In this document: positions 10,125 through 22,934 of the stretch, in pieces | How positions within the stretch are numbered: the stretch's first letter is position 1 | Layout of the letters: each line of letters begins with the position of its first letter | Translations under genes and position numbers: made by a program | Origin: Neospora caninum Liverpool | Lineage: Eukaryota; Apicomplexa; Conoidasida; Eucoccidiorida; Sarcocystidae | Direction: 5' to 3' | DNA: 64,000 nt | NCBI RefSeq assembly: GCF_000208865.1 | Contig: NC_018397.1 | Span: 2,790,001-2,854,000 of the forward strand | The notes under the pieces: model-generated | The model's database searches: none | What the model was told of the DNA's origin: nothing | What the model saw: the letters and a program-made list of their open reading frames with translations, nothing else

Positions 10125-13100
10125 TCAAGTTGTTTGTGGGGAAGTCCGTGATACACTCTGGGCAATCTCTTCCAGTTCTTGCGCTTCTTCCTCAATTTCG
10201 AGAGCATGGGCCTCGGCCCGCAAATCCAACAGACTGCTCATTAAATCCGGTAAATACTCCTGGACATATAAATAGAAGAGGACGGGAGTTGGCGCGACCC
10301 AGCATTCTCGTAGTTTGTTTGAAGCGGCCTTTAGCATGTACCTGGCGGCAGTATCAGGAGACAGACCTGAGGATGCACAGCGAAGCACAACGCATCTCTC
10401 GTTGAATCATCGTACACTGCCGCTGGTACAGGGAGAATCTTGAATCCCGTGAGGGTCTACGTCGAAATTCTGCCACAGTGCACAAGCAAGGATGCTCGCA
10501 ACAAGCCGCAAGTGGAGGCTGTCACCACACTCACTGTGCGGCTCAGGAGGCTCCGAGGGAACATTACGATTGTGACACGTGGCGAGTTCTCATATTCGAC
10601 CTACACGCAATGATAGAACACGACCCAGCGTCGTGCACGAAAAGGTCTAGAGCGTGCACCTCCAATCTTACCACTTGAGAAGAGTCATAACTACCTGCAA
10701 CCATGAAGAGAGCTCCCTTACGTGAAACACGGTTTCTGTGCCTTGCCCTTTCTATGCGGTTGTTGCCATATCCGCATGCGGCAAACACGACTGAAGAATT
10801 CATACACATGGCCAACGCAGCACAGGCTCGTTTCCCTTTTCCCTGCGAAACAACGCCAATCACCTGCAGCGACGTCCGGATGCATATACGACGTGTCGTC
10901 AGTCAACGGTGCTCCGTCTGGGCCCAGAGTCTTGTAGCTCGTGTTGGTCCGGATGCAACCGGGGACGGCGCTCGTTACGGAGATGTTTATGCTTTTTGCT
11001 TTGAGGTCCCCTGAGACAGGCATATCCACACTTACCAAATGAAACGTTCTGCTCCCTGTTCCGGAGGTCCACCGATGTCAGCCTCAAATTCTGAGGTCTA
11101 CGTTGAGGTAAAAAGGCTGCGACGGTGCGGTGAGACGACGAAGCACGTCGACTGTACGAAGCTCAGTAACCCACATACGTGACCAATGGACAGTGCCATG
11201 ATACTCCTAGGGTCGCTTTGTTGACGGCCTTTTAACCCCCAGCGTGGCCGACGAAAGTGAACCAATACCACGAGGATCCCTGCGAAAATCGAAAAATTAT
11301 CGAGGCGATTACGCTACCCATGTCGAGAATAGACCACAGCCCAGACTTCCCATGACTCATGTTTCTACGGAGCGCCTGAGCATCAAATCGACGGGGTTCC
11401 ATAGGAAGAGTGTGTCTCCATGGAGGGCCGACACCACACAAGTATTCATCGACGTTCCCTCCTTGCGGATACACGGAAAAACGTTTCTTCCCCCGTGGAT
11501 ACCAGTACGACTTGGTTATCCTTCTGCGAATGCTTGACGGAGAGGCGCGAGACAGCGAACTTGCACAATAGCTACGGATCTGGGAAGTGCTGCTTACTCG
11601 ACAATGACTCGGCGAAGCACAAAAGACCAGCTTTGGCCATACAATACGGCTCGCGACCGCATGTAACCAGCTTGCTGCTCTCCGAGTTTGTGAAGATGAT
11701 GTGGCCAAAACCTGCCTTGCTCATGATAGGGAGAACCAGCTTCGTCAGTTTGACCTGAGCTAGCAAATCGATCTTCAAAATCTTCTCGGTAGCCTCGTAA
11801 GACATGAAAAGCCCCCGACTGGAGACACCTGGGAACCGCACCAGTACATGATAGTCGCAATCGACAATGGAGACGCAGCGGCAAAACGCATTGTACTGAG
11901 AATCCCGATAAACGAAAGGCGGCATAGCCGCACTTATAAGGCGTTCCAGGCCGTTCCACGCTTCATCAACTGTAGCCGTGAAAAACCACAAATGAAGGCA
12001 ACGTCTCGTGTTTACCACCGAGGAAGGTTTACGCGATGACAGCAGGTCTTTCAGTAAGATTGATTATTGTTTCAGATTGTATGGCACAAAACGGAACGGA
12101 GACCACAACCGCCCTGCTTCTTAAACTACCGATAATGCGCTTCCCTGGATTAGAGATCAAGATCTGTTTTTTCAAGGCGGTCGGATCAAAATTCAGATCC
12201 TTCGATCAACATACGGAAAACGAATCTAGACCTCGCTCCAAATGTGTTGCGGCGTTCAGAAAGCTATTTCTTCCCCCTACTTAACACGAACCCGCGTTGT
12301 TGAAGAGAAAATCTATGCGGCCATTAGGTGCCCAAGCAGTAGCTTTCTTGACGACATCCTCCAATGCCTCGAGCTTTAGCATATCGAAGGGAAGGAGGAG
12401 AAAAGCATTCTCAGACTCCTGCAATCCCTTCTGTGCGCAAAACGTAACCACGTCCTGCTTCGCTGCCTGTAGGTCCTCCATATTCCGACTGGACATAATG
12501 ATGCGGCATCCTCGTTGAGCTAGAAGACGACAGAGACTTAGACCGATGCCACTGGAGGAGCCTGAAAAAGATCCCGGGACGAAAGACGGATTATGACCGA
12601 TCTCTATCCACCGACAGACAATTACGGACGTGTAGATGGGCAAAGACACATCACACAGGACCAACTACTCGGGAGTCTCGAGGCGTGCATGCCCAGTCCA
12701 CCTCCTGGCCGCCCCGTTCTGGAACGGATTCCTCGGAGAGTGTGCTAGGCAGTGACTCAGTTCAACGCGGCTCGTCCATCTCGACACTAGACACAGAGGT
12801 AAGCACTTGGTCCTCTAAAACAGTCTGTCCACCGCACATGTAGGACCGGACACAGTAGATGCAAGTGCCAAGCCACCACAAACCTCACCAGACGGGTCGG
12901 ATGGACCAGGGGGTTCTCTGTGTCTCTCTCTCGGCTCTCATGCTGGGGACTCCCCGGGGACCCTCTACCTTCTCTCGAAACTGACCTGTAACCCACGCGA
13001 CGCGATTTTTCCAGTATCCCCGTTTTTCGGGCAACAACTTGGTCCAGAAATCTGCTTCTCGAAGAAGGTAGGCAGCGCAAAGAGACCAGATGAAGTTCAA

Positions 13101-13202
13101 CACACAAGCCGCTAGTTTGACACTCGCGCAGCCCGCGACTGCGAGTAAGGCCGGCGAAGCGAAGAGGTTGGCTAGTACGCTCCCAATCGCATGAAACTCC
13201 AT
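10125..13202 (-). CDS. Short-chain dehydrogenase/reductase, DHRS7-like, membrane-anchored
   Basis: Five exons read right to left: 12986-13202, 12292-12561, 11598-11828, 10864-11010 and 10125-10366, giving 368 residues. All junctions are GT-AG and split one codon at phase 1. The enzyme should be an NAD(P)H-dependent oxidoreductase with a Rossmann fold. The cofactor motif TGSSSGIG (72-79) spans the first intron; NNAG (160-163) spans the second; the catalytic Ser211, Tyr224 (YCMAK) and Lys228 lie in exon 3; the post-catalytic block SAVPGCIRTN is in exon 4. A hydrophobic segment at about residues 9-47 suggests a signal anchor, probably in the ER. 'RVAWVTG' and 'VKLTKLVLPIM' resemble DHRS7 proteins. 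The tetrad Asn normally found in 'ELNYLG' is Asp183 here (KIDLLA). The C-terminal ~80 residues are helical and acidic. The start is the ATG of MEFHAIG; a GTG five codons upstream is not preferred. Substrate unknown. Confidence 0.85.
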
Positions 13203-16080
13203 TATCTCTTGTAACACGAACGCGAAAAAATGAAAACAGAACGTAAGCTAAGAAGGCGAAACTGAATTAAAGCGCCTCGTTGCCGAATGCAAGAGAAACT
13301 GTTCTATGATTGACGACTCTCTGCACGACCACCGCATTCAGACGCTGCGGGAAGTTCCCCGCCAGTTGGGACCGTGTAACACGTTCGGATATTCACACCT
13401 AACCGGCCGCTTTCAGGTGACGAGAAATATGAGTGCACACGTTGATAAGAGACGCATGCAAGTCTTGGAAAGCCGGCTCTCACGAGGTCTTTCCGTGAAT
13501 TGTGGAACGTGTTCACATGAATTGGTCTCTATTGTGCATGACACGCGTTCACGGGTGTAACAAATCAACGGCGAGTCTTGTTACTCGGATGCTGCCCCGT
13601 CGGGTAGAGACGGAACAGGACAGCGCCAAATCGGCCTTGTCCTGGTATCAATACCCGCTCCCTGTGCTGGCCACCCCGTGGAACAGGCAGCCGCTAGCCT
13701 TGGCTTTCGCGGCGTGCGCGCTCGTCAGCACGGTGTTGCCTACATCGTGAGTTTAGGTTGATTTCGTCGACCGCAGAGAAGAAGACCGCGGAGCCTCCTG
13801 ATGAGAGGATTAGACCTTTTGAGGGTGCCGTCAGTGAACACTCAGAGAAGGTCCAACGGAGCCGGACATCGTCAAAAGCGTCGGGCGCGTCCACTGCCTG
13901 TTTGCGGGGCGAAACAGTTCGGGGGGCGAGAGCGACAAACGGCACGACACACATATTGTATTTACGCACACACGCTTTTGACATGGTTCGCACTTTAAGA
14001 TACTGTCCCCTTCGAACACGTTACGCGTCGACGGCTCGTGCACGTCTTGCGTCTACTTTTTCATGGGTGTACAAGAAACTGTTCACTCGCGCAACGTTTT
14101 TCCTGGGGGTAGGCCTAAGAAGGACAAATGCCACCACGCGTCCATCGATCGCTCACTATGAAGATATTCACACTACTCGCAGTGCAACCCCACATGTTTC
14201 TGCTCGTGAGGATCTGCTGATCTGATACAAATACGTCTATAACCGTCAACGTTAATCGCAGGCGGCTTTTTGACTGTCGGCTGTTATAATCTGAGGCGGC
14301 ACTAAGTATAGACAACGAGACGCGCCAGCCGTGCTGTGGCGAACATGCCTTTTTCTCGCGAGGAACGGCGTTGCGAGCTGTCGCGTACTACCGGGAAGCC
14401 AGTGAGGAGATCCGGGGTGCTTTTTCCAAGACGCACCGCTTGGACTCCCTACACCAATATACAGTGCAATTTTCTAGCCAGTACCCGCATGGATGGTGTT
14501 GCAATAGGGTACTGGAAAGAGAAGCGTCCACAGCGAAGAAAACCATCTGTGCACCGCAGTGGCAAAAGAAGCGTGATCCGAGGGTCAGAACCGAACCTGA
14601 ATCTGTGTGGTATCCCGGAAACTCGAGGGCGGAGGAACGGCGGGGGCGACGCGGTACTGGCCACATCAACATATCAAAGCTCGACTTCGTACACGCATAA
14701 CGGTCTGCGATTGGTATTAGCTGCGCTTGCGGAACTGGACGGATGTGTGTAACGGAAACGGCTCGGTTCTACGGCACCTGCCTGGCGAGCATGACAATGA
14801 CAGTGCCTGAGAAGGTAAACCTATTTCAGCCCTATCTCTGCCGCCTACGCTACTGTACACTTTCACAAGTATTGAAGGGTGTAGGGGATTCACAAGTACG
14901 GACTCCGGGCACAATGGCGTAATTGGAATATATTTTTCAGATCTGTAAACCGGGCATCAGCAGCCTTTGGGGAGAGCCGGGAGGAATGGAGAGTGCAGAA
15001 GAGGGAGCGCGGGATCTACCATTGAACAGTGACGAACCTGTAAGTTGTTGCACACACATGTAGCCGCTTCCTGGTCTATTGAGCATTCTGATCCCATCGA
15101 CTCAGGCGGCTCGGGTGTCGCTCTGATAGAAACTGCGCCAGCGAAGAACAGTTCGTTTACGTGTGACTCTGATGTTGCACCTCGACAGGGCTTTATGCAT
15201 ATATAGAAACACAGTAAATATACTGAAAAATGCAACACGCCACCATTTGGCTGCCGCGTTGGTGCGAGGTTGTGCGCGTCTCCTCATGCCAGGGCCCGAA
15301 TTTGTGCATGCACTCAATCGATTCTGCCCCGGTTGCGTATTGTCCCGCCGCTCCTTTCTTCTCCTGAGAGTTGACACGAAGGAGGCTTTGTCTCATCACT
15401 GCCGACGACGGTGTAGTCATTCCGATGCACAAAGTGTCTCTGAAAGAGAAGATTCTCGCAGGTCCAGGGGACTTTTCACGACCAGTCCGTTTCCCGAGAG
15501 CGAGTCATTCAAGTGTACACGACGTCACACCCTTGGTTGGAGTGTCAGAAAAAACACCCGCCCCTGTGCCGACACACTGCAGGACGCTCCTGGTTCGAAT
15601 GTGTTTTGAGTTTTCACATTGCCCGTGTTCTGAGAAAGCCTCGGTGCGCTGTATGTCGTTCGTTTTGACTCGGCGGCCGGAAAAGGATCCTTGCTTCCGC
15701 GGTTTCCGCTGGTGCCTAAAAAGGGATCTCTCGGGTGTGGCTGTGCGCGTCGTTGCCATGCCGGTTCATGGGAAAAAGAGTACACGGAGAATCGAGGAGA
15801 CTGGAAGTGATGTCTCACCGCCTTCAATCGAGAATTTAGGCGTTTCCGGAGATGTGAAAACTGCGCGAGACGTACACGGTCGATGCTTTCCGTCTCCCTC
15901 CACAAAATACGAGCTGACGGGAGTGAGAGACAACTGGGGATCGATGTTGCAGGACGGCACACTTGATCTAACCGCTTCCTTTTGAATCTTGAAAAGGACA
16001 GTCTTCATCCAAAGAGCTTTCCGGCCCATTGCCCTGCGGGTAAAGGTTTCTTGCTGCCTCACAGCTTACGCCTCACTCGG
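13203..16080. other. Region without a supported gene
   Basis: Upstream of the dehydrogenase. Several open frames of 100-200 codons exist on both strands, the longest on + at 15371-15985, but none shows a recognisable domain and none clearly beats its opposite-strand rival. The right end of this + frame, around 15770-15980, has coding-like composition. I cannot exclude a small hypothetical gene at 15.4-16.4 kb. Confidence 0.35.
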
Positions 16081-17071
16081 CTACCGTTGACATCTGTCTG
16101 ACTCCCGCTTAGTCCTGTTTCTGTTATGGTTTTCTTTTCCGCATAGCCTTCCCCTACCCTTACTAGAAAATTTCTGCAATCTACGCTCGAAAAAACATAT
16201 TTCTGTTCTCTTTCGGTTTCTCGCGGCGTCCCGAGCAACATCCCGGAATCGCTGGACACCTGCGAAGAACACGACCAGGCTGGCGACGATATTCCAGAGT
16301 TTGCGTTTGAAGCAAATGGCGACCTAAGAGCGGAGCGGAAATCGCCAGTGAGGGAATGCGTTTCGGGAGGCGCCAGCGCCCGCCGGTCTCGTGCCCGATT
16401 TCCGTTCTGACTCGGCGTCGGTGCTCAGGACTATGAGACAGAAGCCGCGTTTCCCTTCCCAGTCATCGCGGCATTTCCTCTATCTCGTCCCTCAGGGCTC
16501 TCGGCCCCCTTTCCGGGTTTCGCTCTGCACGTTCGTGAAGGTTTACCCTCACGGTCGTTCGACTTGCTCAAATGCCGCCGACTTCCAAAGCACTCGTCCC
16601 AAGCTCTGCATTTCTTCGTTGATCGTCGCCACGGTTAACCGACCACGAGCAGTGCAGAAAGAACTGGAATGATACACGGACGCGTTTGGAGAATTCGCTT
16701 CTGAACAGGGACGTGCGTACTGCTATGGTACAGCGTGAGTCTCCCTGGCCCTCCTAGTCCCCGTCGTTGGCCTGCCGCGTCGTGCTGGGTGGAGAGTGCT
16801 GGTCGTCGCGCAGAGAAGGATTTCGGCGATTTTTCAGATTGGTATAACCGTGCTGAGGCTCTTGCGGCGTCACCGACCTACCCGCGTGCTGCCACGTCTT
16901 AGGACGACCCGCAGCTTTTCCGCCCGAAAAGCGAAATCGCCTGTCTTGAACAAGTTCAGGCGCGACTTCTCTTGCGTCGGCTGGCGTCGCAGACGTTTCC
17001 TGTGCTTCGTCGTCCCCCGCGAGTGCTGCCTCGCTGTCCCCATCGCCTCTCGAAACGCGAAACGCCCGCAT
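16081..17071 (-). CDS. Tentative two-exon hypothetical protein
   Basis: Exons 16882-17071 and 16081-16259 give a basic 122-residue protein. In favour: a strong donor (GCGG|GTAGGT), a strong pyrimidine-rich acceptor (GTTCTTCGCAG), matching phase 1, and coding-like composition in exon 1 (MRAFRVSRGDGDSEAALA). It would be divergent from the eIF2B beta gene, about 190 bp away. Against: no recognisable domain, and the + strand across 16147-16413 is also open for about 89 codons after a good acceptor (TTTTCCGCATAG), with plausible sequence such as CEEHDQAGDDIPEFAFEANG. Only one of the two strands is likely to be real; transcript data would decide. Confidence 0.25.
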
Positions 17072-17258
17072 CCTCACTGCCCCGCTGACGTTCGTTTGTC
17101 GCTAAACGGGATTGCAGTTGTGGCCGATCGTCATCTGCATGCTGCGTGCGTTTTCGATTCTAAGCCGCCTGCGGTGGTTCCAAGCCTAGCAAGCGCCGAG
17201 CGACTCATCGCGCCTTCCCGAGCTGTACGTACACCCCGTGGCCTGTATATACACCGCA

Positions 17259-20200
17259 ATGGAGGGCGTGTACACCGCGACGCGCGGTTCGCAGGCCGCG
17301 TGCCTGCTAGAACAAGAAACACGAGACCTTCTCAGGCGGCCGTGCGCTGTCGGCCGTCCGGTCGCTTCGCGCAGCGGCTCGCGTGTGGACTGCAGCACAA
17401 TGCCGCCGCCGCCTTTGCTGTCGTACGTCCCACCGAAGAAATGTTTGTGTTGCGAGATGACGGCCTCGACGGACGCGGGAGGGGAGACGAGTGCCCGAGC
17501 CTCAGCCACTGGAAGCAGCGAAAAGCAGGCAGACGGGCAAGAACTTTCTCAGGCGCAGCGTGCGGCACACGGCCCCGACGAGAGAGAGAGGCGCGAGACG
17601 GGAGGGGATCTCCCAGCTGATTCCGACGCGCGGTACCCTCAGGGGCCTGGCGGGGCACGAGGCCCGCCCCCCGGCCTCACGGAGTTCCCGTCTTTGGAGA
17701 AATCGAGGAGCGACAGTGTTCCCCTGATGGCGGAAGCCTGCTGCTCGCTGGAGGAATTTAAAAAAGACCGCGCGAGCATGGAAAAAGCCTTGCCGCCCGT
17801 ACGCTCCTCGTCCTGTCCCTCGTCCTCTGTGATGCCCATCCTTGAGACGGAGTCTGGCGCCGCGAGCGGCCTGCAGCGCAAGGCAGAGAACGCCACAGAA
17901 GAAAGAGGGAAACCCTCGTCGGAGGTCGGAGGCCGAGCCTTGGCGTGCCCACAAAGGGCACCTGCCTCGACGTGCGAGTGGACAGCGCCTTTCATTGAGG
18001 CTCTCATTCTGCAGCTGAGGCGACGCGAACTCAGAGGAAGTCACCAGTCGGCGAGACGCACTGCTGAAGTAAACAAGTCTCGAACTACATCCAGAGATGC
18101 TTATATATACACATGCATATATGTATACCTGTTGTGTGTCCACGCGTGCGTCGATCTCTCTTGTCTTTCATACATGCGTTTGCCGACTGTACCTGGGTAC
18201 TCAGTCCTACGTTTACTCACGTATACCAATGGATGCATTGAGAAGGAGTACTGGCTGTGCGTACAGTCGCGGGTAGTCATCTGTGAGGTGAAGGTTTCCA
18301 GCACCGGATGCCACCATGCTGCACGGCCGTGAACGCTGTGGCGATCGTTCGCCCCCTACGCCTTCCTCATGCGTCGGTCGCGCAGCCTGCGGTGGAGCAG
18401 AAAGAACACCGTTTCGGCTTTGTGTTCCCGTTCAGGTGTTGCGACGTCTCGTCGATGTCTACCCGTGGCAAACGACGCACGAGCTCGTCGAGGTCGTGAA
18501 GCACGTCGGCCGGCGCCTCATTCGCGCAAGCCCCATGGAGTTCCTCGTCGCGAACGTTCTGAGGCGCGTGAGTCAATCACTCCCCACGGTGTCGCTGTCC
18601 CCTCATTCTCTGCATCTTCTGTCCGTTTCGCCTCGACGCCATGCCGCTCTCTCTCGGCTTTTTTTCGATTCTCCGGCGTTTCTCTGCGAGGCACGCCCAT
18701 CCCAAGCTCGCGGGGCGGATCGGGCGAACCCGCCGGCAGCGGCGACGGCGTTCGCGGGGCCTTCGCTGGAGACACCGGCGCACTGTCGCTGCCCCGCCAA
18801 GCCCTCACGCGTCCCGTGCCATCCTCCTTTCCCGTCCCGCGTCGTGCCTCCCGTGGCTATGCGTTCTGGCGCCCGTGTGCCCCGCCTCGCTGCGCGCAGG
18901 TCCTCTGCATCATCCGACGCGAGCACTACAAGCACGTGGAGCTGCAGAGACACCGGCAGCAAGAGCAGGCCGCGGAGCGTGCGCGCCGGGAGCATTCCGC
19001 GTCGCGCGCGCCTGGTGGGGACAGGTCGGACGGAAACAGAGAACGGTCAGGCGCTCGAGGCCCCGAGAGCCCGTCTGCAGAGAGCGCAACCTGCCGCTCG
19101 TGCGGCTGCGTCGCTTCTCGGCGCGCGGCGGCCTTCGCGGGATTGCGCGTGAGTGCCGGGCGGGACGAAGAGCGGGGGCGCCACGTGTGTGCGTCGGTCG
19201 CGTCGCCCTCGGCCCCCCACTGCGGAGTCGGCAGTGGGATCGGCGGCTCTCTGCAGCCGGGAGCAAGCGGCGAAAACCTGCTGTTCTCGGCGGCGGACCG
19301 ACCTGTGCTGCACCGCACAACTTCCGGTGCGCTCCACGTCGCCCGCTGGGCCTCGCAACGCGCGGCGCCGTCCATGGCGATGTATTTCGACCCATACGCC
19401 TCCCCGGGTGCGGACGACTGCAGGCCGATGCCTGCGTCCGTCAAACAATCCATCTTCGAGGTAACCAGGCGCGGACTCTGGCCGCCAAGAGGCAAATCAG
19501 ACGGGTGCACGCAGGCTTAAACTCCCATCTGCTTCGTAGGCACATGTACATGTGTACACGTCTTCGCGCCTTCATGCTGGCTTTTCGACCTATTTTTATA
19601 GGTCTCTTCGCCTCTGAGCGGAACGCCCCGGCTTGCGCGGGTCATTTCGGTTGGTGCGCCGACGCGGTGCTGGTGTTTCTTCTTTGGGTCCGTGACAGGG
19701 CATAAGCGAGCTGGTCGCAGAAGTCGATAGCGCGTGGGAAGAGGGCGACGACGTCCGAACTGCGTGCTTTCTCAACGGCGACTGCATTTTAACCTACGGC
19801 TACTCCCTGGCTGTCGAGAGGCTCCTCAAGGCCGTAAGGGCGTGTGGATGATCAAACAAAAACAGTGCGCTCTGTGCCGCTTTGCGCTGCTTCTCCGGCG
19901 GCTTGTGGGCGCGACGTAGGAGGGGAGGGACGCGTCCTGGCGGGGGCGTTTTCGTTGCGGCGTCGCCGTGCCCGTGCGTGGCTGCACACACAGTGGCGCG
20001 GAGTTTTGTTTCCCTGGAGGCGACGAGCAGGAGTCGGTTGAGCTGACCAGGGCGTGTGTCTAAAGGTTACGTCTGTGGCGTGGAATCGGTGTACCGATCT
20101 GCGTGTGAAGCGTCTCTGAATCGCAAGGCTTGCAAGTGGAACCTGTATTTGTCTTTAGCCAGAGTGTTTTGGACGGCACTGGACCGTGGACCTTTTTCCT

Positions 20201-20307
20201 CCAGTCGTATTCTGCTGCACGTGGCTCACCGTCCGAAGCAGCCGACCATCCTCGTCTTTCTTTCCTTTGCTTCATGTATGCTCACATCTATGTATACACA
20301 TCATACA

Positions 20308-20340
<33 letters not shown>

Positions 20341-20757
20341 GTATACGTCTCGTTTGCCGTGTTCGCCGTTTTGTCGTTCTGTCCCAATTGTCAGATTCAC
20401 CGAAGGAATCAAGAAGGAGGCGAGCACGGAGCCGGCAGCCGCCGCACGAAGAAGAAGCGCGTGAGATGCAGTTTTCAAGTTATCGTTTTAGGAGGCGATC
20501 CGGAGCAAGGCGGAAAGAAGATGGCCCAGTGTCTCGTCGCCTGTGGAATAAAAACCGCCTACGTCGCTGACGGAGCTCTGTTTGCAGTCATGAATAAAGT
20601 CGACAAAGTTGTGTTGGGTAAGTCAAGGAAAAGATCGAATCCCTTCCGCAGCAAATAGAAACTGCGCATTCGCCATGACGCAACTCCACAAAATAAGCAT
20701 CAATAAACTGAATACACATCTACGCGGGCACACCGATACAGACAGGTTAACAAATAT

Positions 20758-20791
<34 letters not shown>

Positions 20792-22934
20792 AAAAGCCTG
20801 ACTGAACAGAGCTCTGGGAAATCACAGCCATGTACTACTCGTGCCCATATTCGTGCTAGGGTGGCGTACTAGAACATTTGCTTCCTCTCATGGCGTTTGT
20901 CTGTGCAGGAACCCGCGCTGTCCTCTCATCGGGCGGCGCTGTGACGATTAGCGGAGCGCGATACGTGGCTGAAGCCGCAAAGGTGAGCATCCAAGTGCAT
21001 GCGCCGTCCGTCAGCTGTGCATCCCTGTTCTTTCCTCCAGTTCTCCCCCGTTTCACCTTCCACTTCCTATTGGTCCTCTCTGTGGGGCGTGTCTCCGTCA
21101 TGTGAGCTTTCTCGAATCTTCACTCGCAACAACAGTTCAGACGGATTTTCTGCACTTAACGCAGTGAAGTGCAAACTCCAGATACAATCGTTTAAAGCAC
21201 TTGCACGTCAATATGCACAAACGATGCGTACTTGTTCGCCATATGCATCAAACGCTACAGTCTCTGGGGATGCGTATGTTTACATGCATGCAGGCCAGTC
21301 CATGGAAAGAGATATACATATCGACACGCACGCGTTTGTATATATATATATATGTCATATGCCGCATACCGCTCCATATATATATATATATATATATGTA
21401 TATGCAGTTTGTCTCATTGGTTGTTGATTTTCTTAAGACATTTAGCAAGCCGGTTATCGTCGTCGCGCCTCTCTTCAAACTGACTCATCTTCCGGTGTAC
21501 GACCACCACTCGCGGAACGAGCTTCTTCCTCCTGCGCTGGTAAGCTGTCGGGTTCTAAACGCGTGTGCGGCTGCGAAGGAAACTTGTGGAGGAATCCGTA
21601 GATTTTTATCGTTATAACGCGATACATGCGCATGCAAATATGCATATCCGTGGGTGCCCGCACACTGGATATAGAGGCGAAACGAGGCGGCCAGAAGACA
21701 CCGGAAGTTGTCAAGTGAGAAGCACCGTCCGAGGTGTGAACGCGCAAGTGGATAACCTCGCTGTGCGCCGCCCAATGACGCGTTTGCTGTTTTGTGTTTT
21801 CGGGCCTCTTGCTTGAAGCTGGTTCGTGGCATCCGCCCCCCAAGCTATGGCGATACGCAGCGGACACGGAAGCATGCGGGTCCACTTCAGCTGGAGACAT
21901 ACCAGCATAGAAGCAGCATCTACCGTGTGCAAGCGTATACATGGCTGTATATATATGCGTGTATGTCGACAGCCACATCAATAGCAGAACCTGATGCTCA
22001 CACTGGCGTTGTGACAAGTTCCGTGGACTCGCCTTCTCTCTTGTTTGGTTCACTGGAAGTCAAATCGCAACCCTCTCGTATGCCTCACGAGCACCCACTC
22101 TCATCTCCGCTGCACACGTGTGCGTGGGTTGACGTGCCGTCGCGTTTTCCCTTGGCTCCGCGGTAGAGGCTAAGACATGCATGCGTGCCTGGGTCTCCTT
22201 CAGCTGCTGCCCGATAGTGCCGAGATGGAGAACGTCAGTGTTCGGTAAGCAGAGGCACAAGAAGCGGGTCCACCTTTGCTCAGAAAGAGCTCGGTTCAGT
22301 CTGCTAAGACCTCTGGCATTGGAGGCGCGCGAGTGGGCGGTTGGGGTCTTTGCTGCTTGACGGCGCTTCAAGGTAGCGAACGGGGAGAGGCCTGAGCCTT
22401 GGGCGGTGAAAAAGCGAGTCGATTGCAACGGGAGTGGAAGAATCTGGATGTGGGTTGCGCTGCCGTTGTTGCTGTTGCGGAGAGGGGTGTGAAGAAACGA
22501 AACGCTGGTACAGGCACTCCAGTATCGAATGAATGGCCATCCGAAACGTGACGGCTCCGAAAACGGTCCGAAGAAGAGAGGTGGAAGGGCGGACATTCAC
22601 GTCAGCGTCGCCGTGGACCTGCGACGAAAGTGTGTGCATGGAAACAGACGTAGTTGTTGATACTTTTAGCTGATGAGGGGTGTGGTGTTTCGTTTCAAAG
22701 CCAGGCGCACGAGAAACAAAGACTGCAACGGCGCGATTCTCGCATCCCTGTGTTTTGTGCGTTTTTCCGCGTGCGCCTCTCTTGCCCCTCAGCATCCCGC
22801 TCTACGACTACATCCCTGATCGGCTGTTGACCGCTTTCATCACAGAAATCGGACCCATTGATCCGTCCTACCTGTACACCTTGTCGAAACAGCGCTACCA
22901 CATCGAGGACCTCGATCTCTGCACCTTGGACTAG
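17259..22934 (+). CDS. EIF2B2: Translation initiation factor eIF2B subunit beta
   Basis: Nine exons: 17259-18068, 18436-18567, 18900-19460, 19699-19833, 20395-20617, 20909-20982, 21438-21539, 22204-22244, 22793-22934; about 739 residues if the first ATG is used. eIF2B is the guanine-nucleotide exchange factor for eIF2; beta belongs to its regulatory core, which senses phosphorylated eIF2 alpha. Exon 2 encodes VLRRLVDVYPWQTTHELVEV and ...FLVANVLRRV, matching the beta block '.QPSE..VGNMVRRVLKIIREE'. Exons 4-9 encode the Rossmann-like half: GYSLAVERLLK, FQVIVLGGDPEQGGKKMA, ADGALFAVMNKVDKVVLGTR, KPVIVVAPLFKL and the C-terminal IPLYDYIPDRLLTAFITEIG. Compared with human (~350 residues) there is an extra N-terminal ~240 residues and a ~170-residue low-complexity insertion in exon 3. 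The start is uncertain: in-frame ATGs also occur at 17400 and 17457. A GTG at 17238 is unlikely. Confidence 0.9.
20309..20340. repeat. (CT)n(TA)n microsatellite in intron 4 of eIF2B beta
   Basis: A CT run passing directly into a TA run, about 55 bp before the exon 5 acceptor. Further (TA)n tracts lie in the next introns at 20761-20789 and about 21336-21400. Frames rich in Ile-Tyr across them are not protein-coding. Confidence 0.85.

Noticed and set aside
15371..15985. Plus-strand 204-codon frame
   Set aside because: No domain; competing frames on the minus strand look equally plausible; no clear promoter or splice context.
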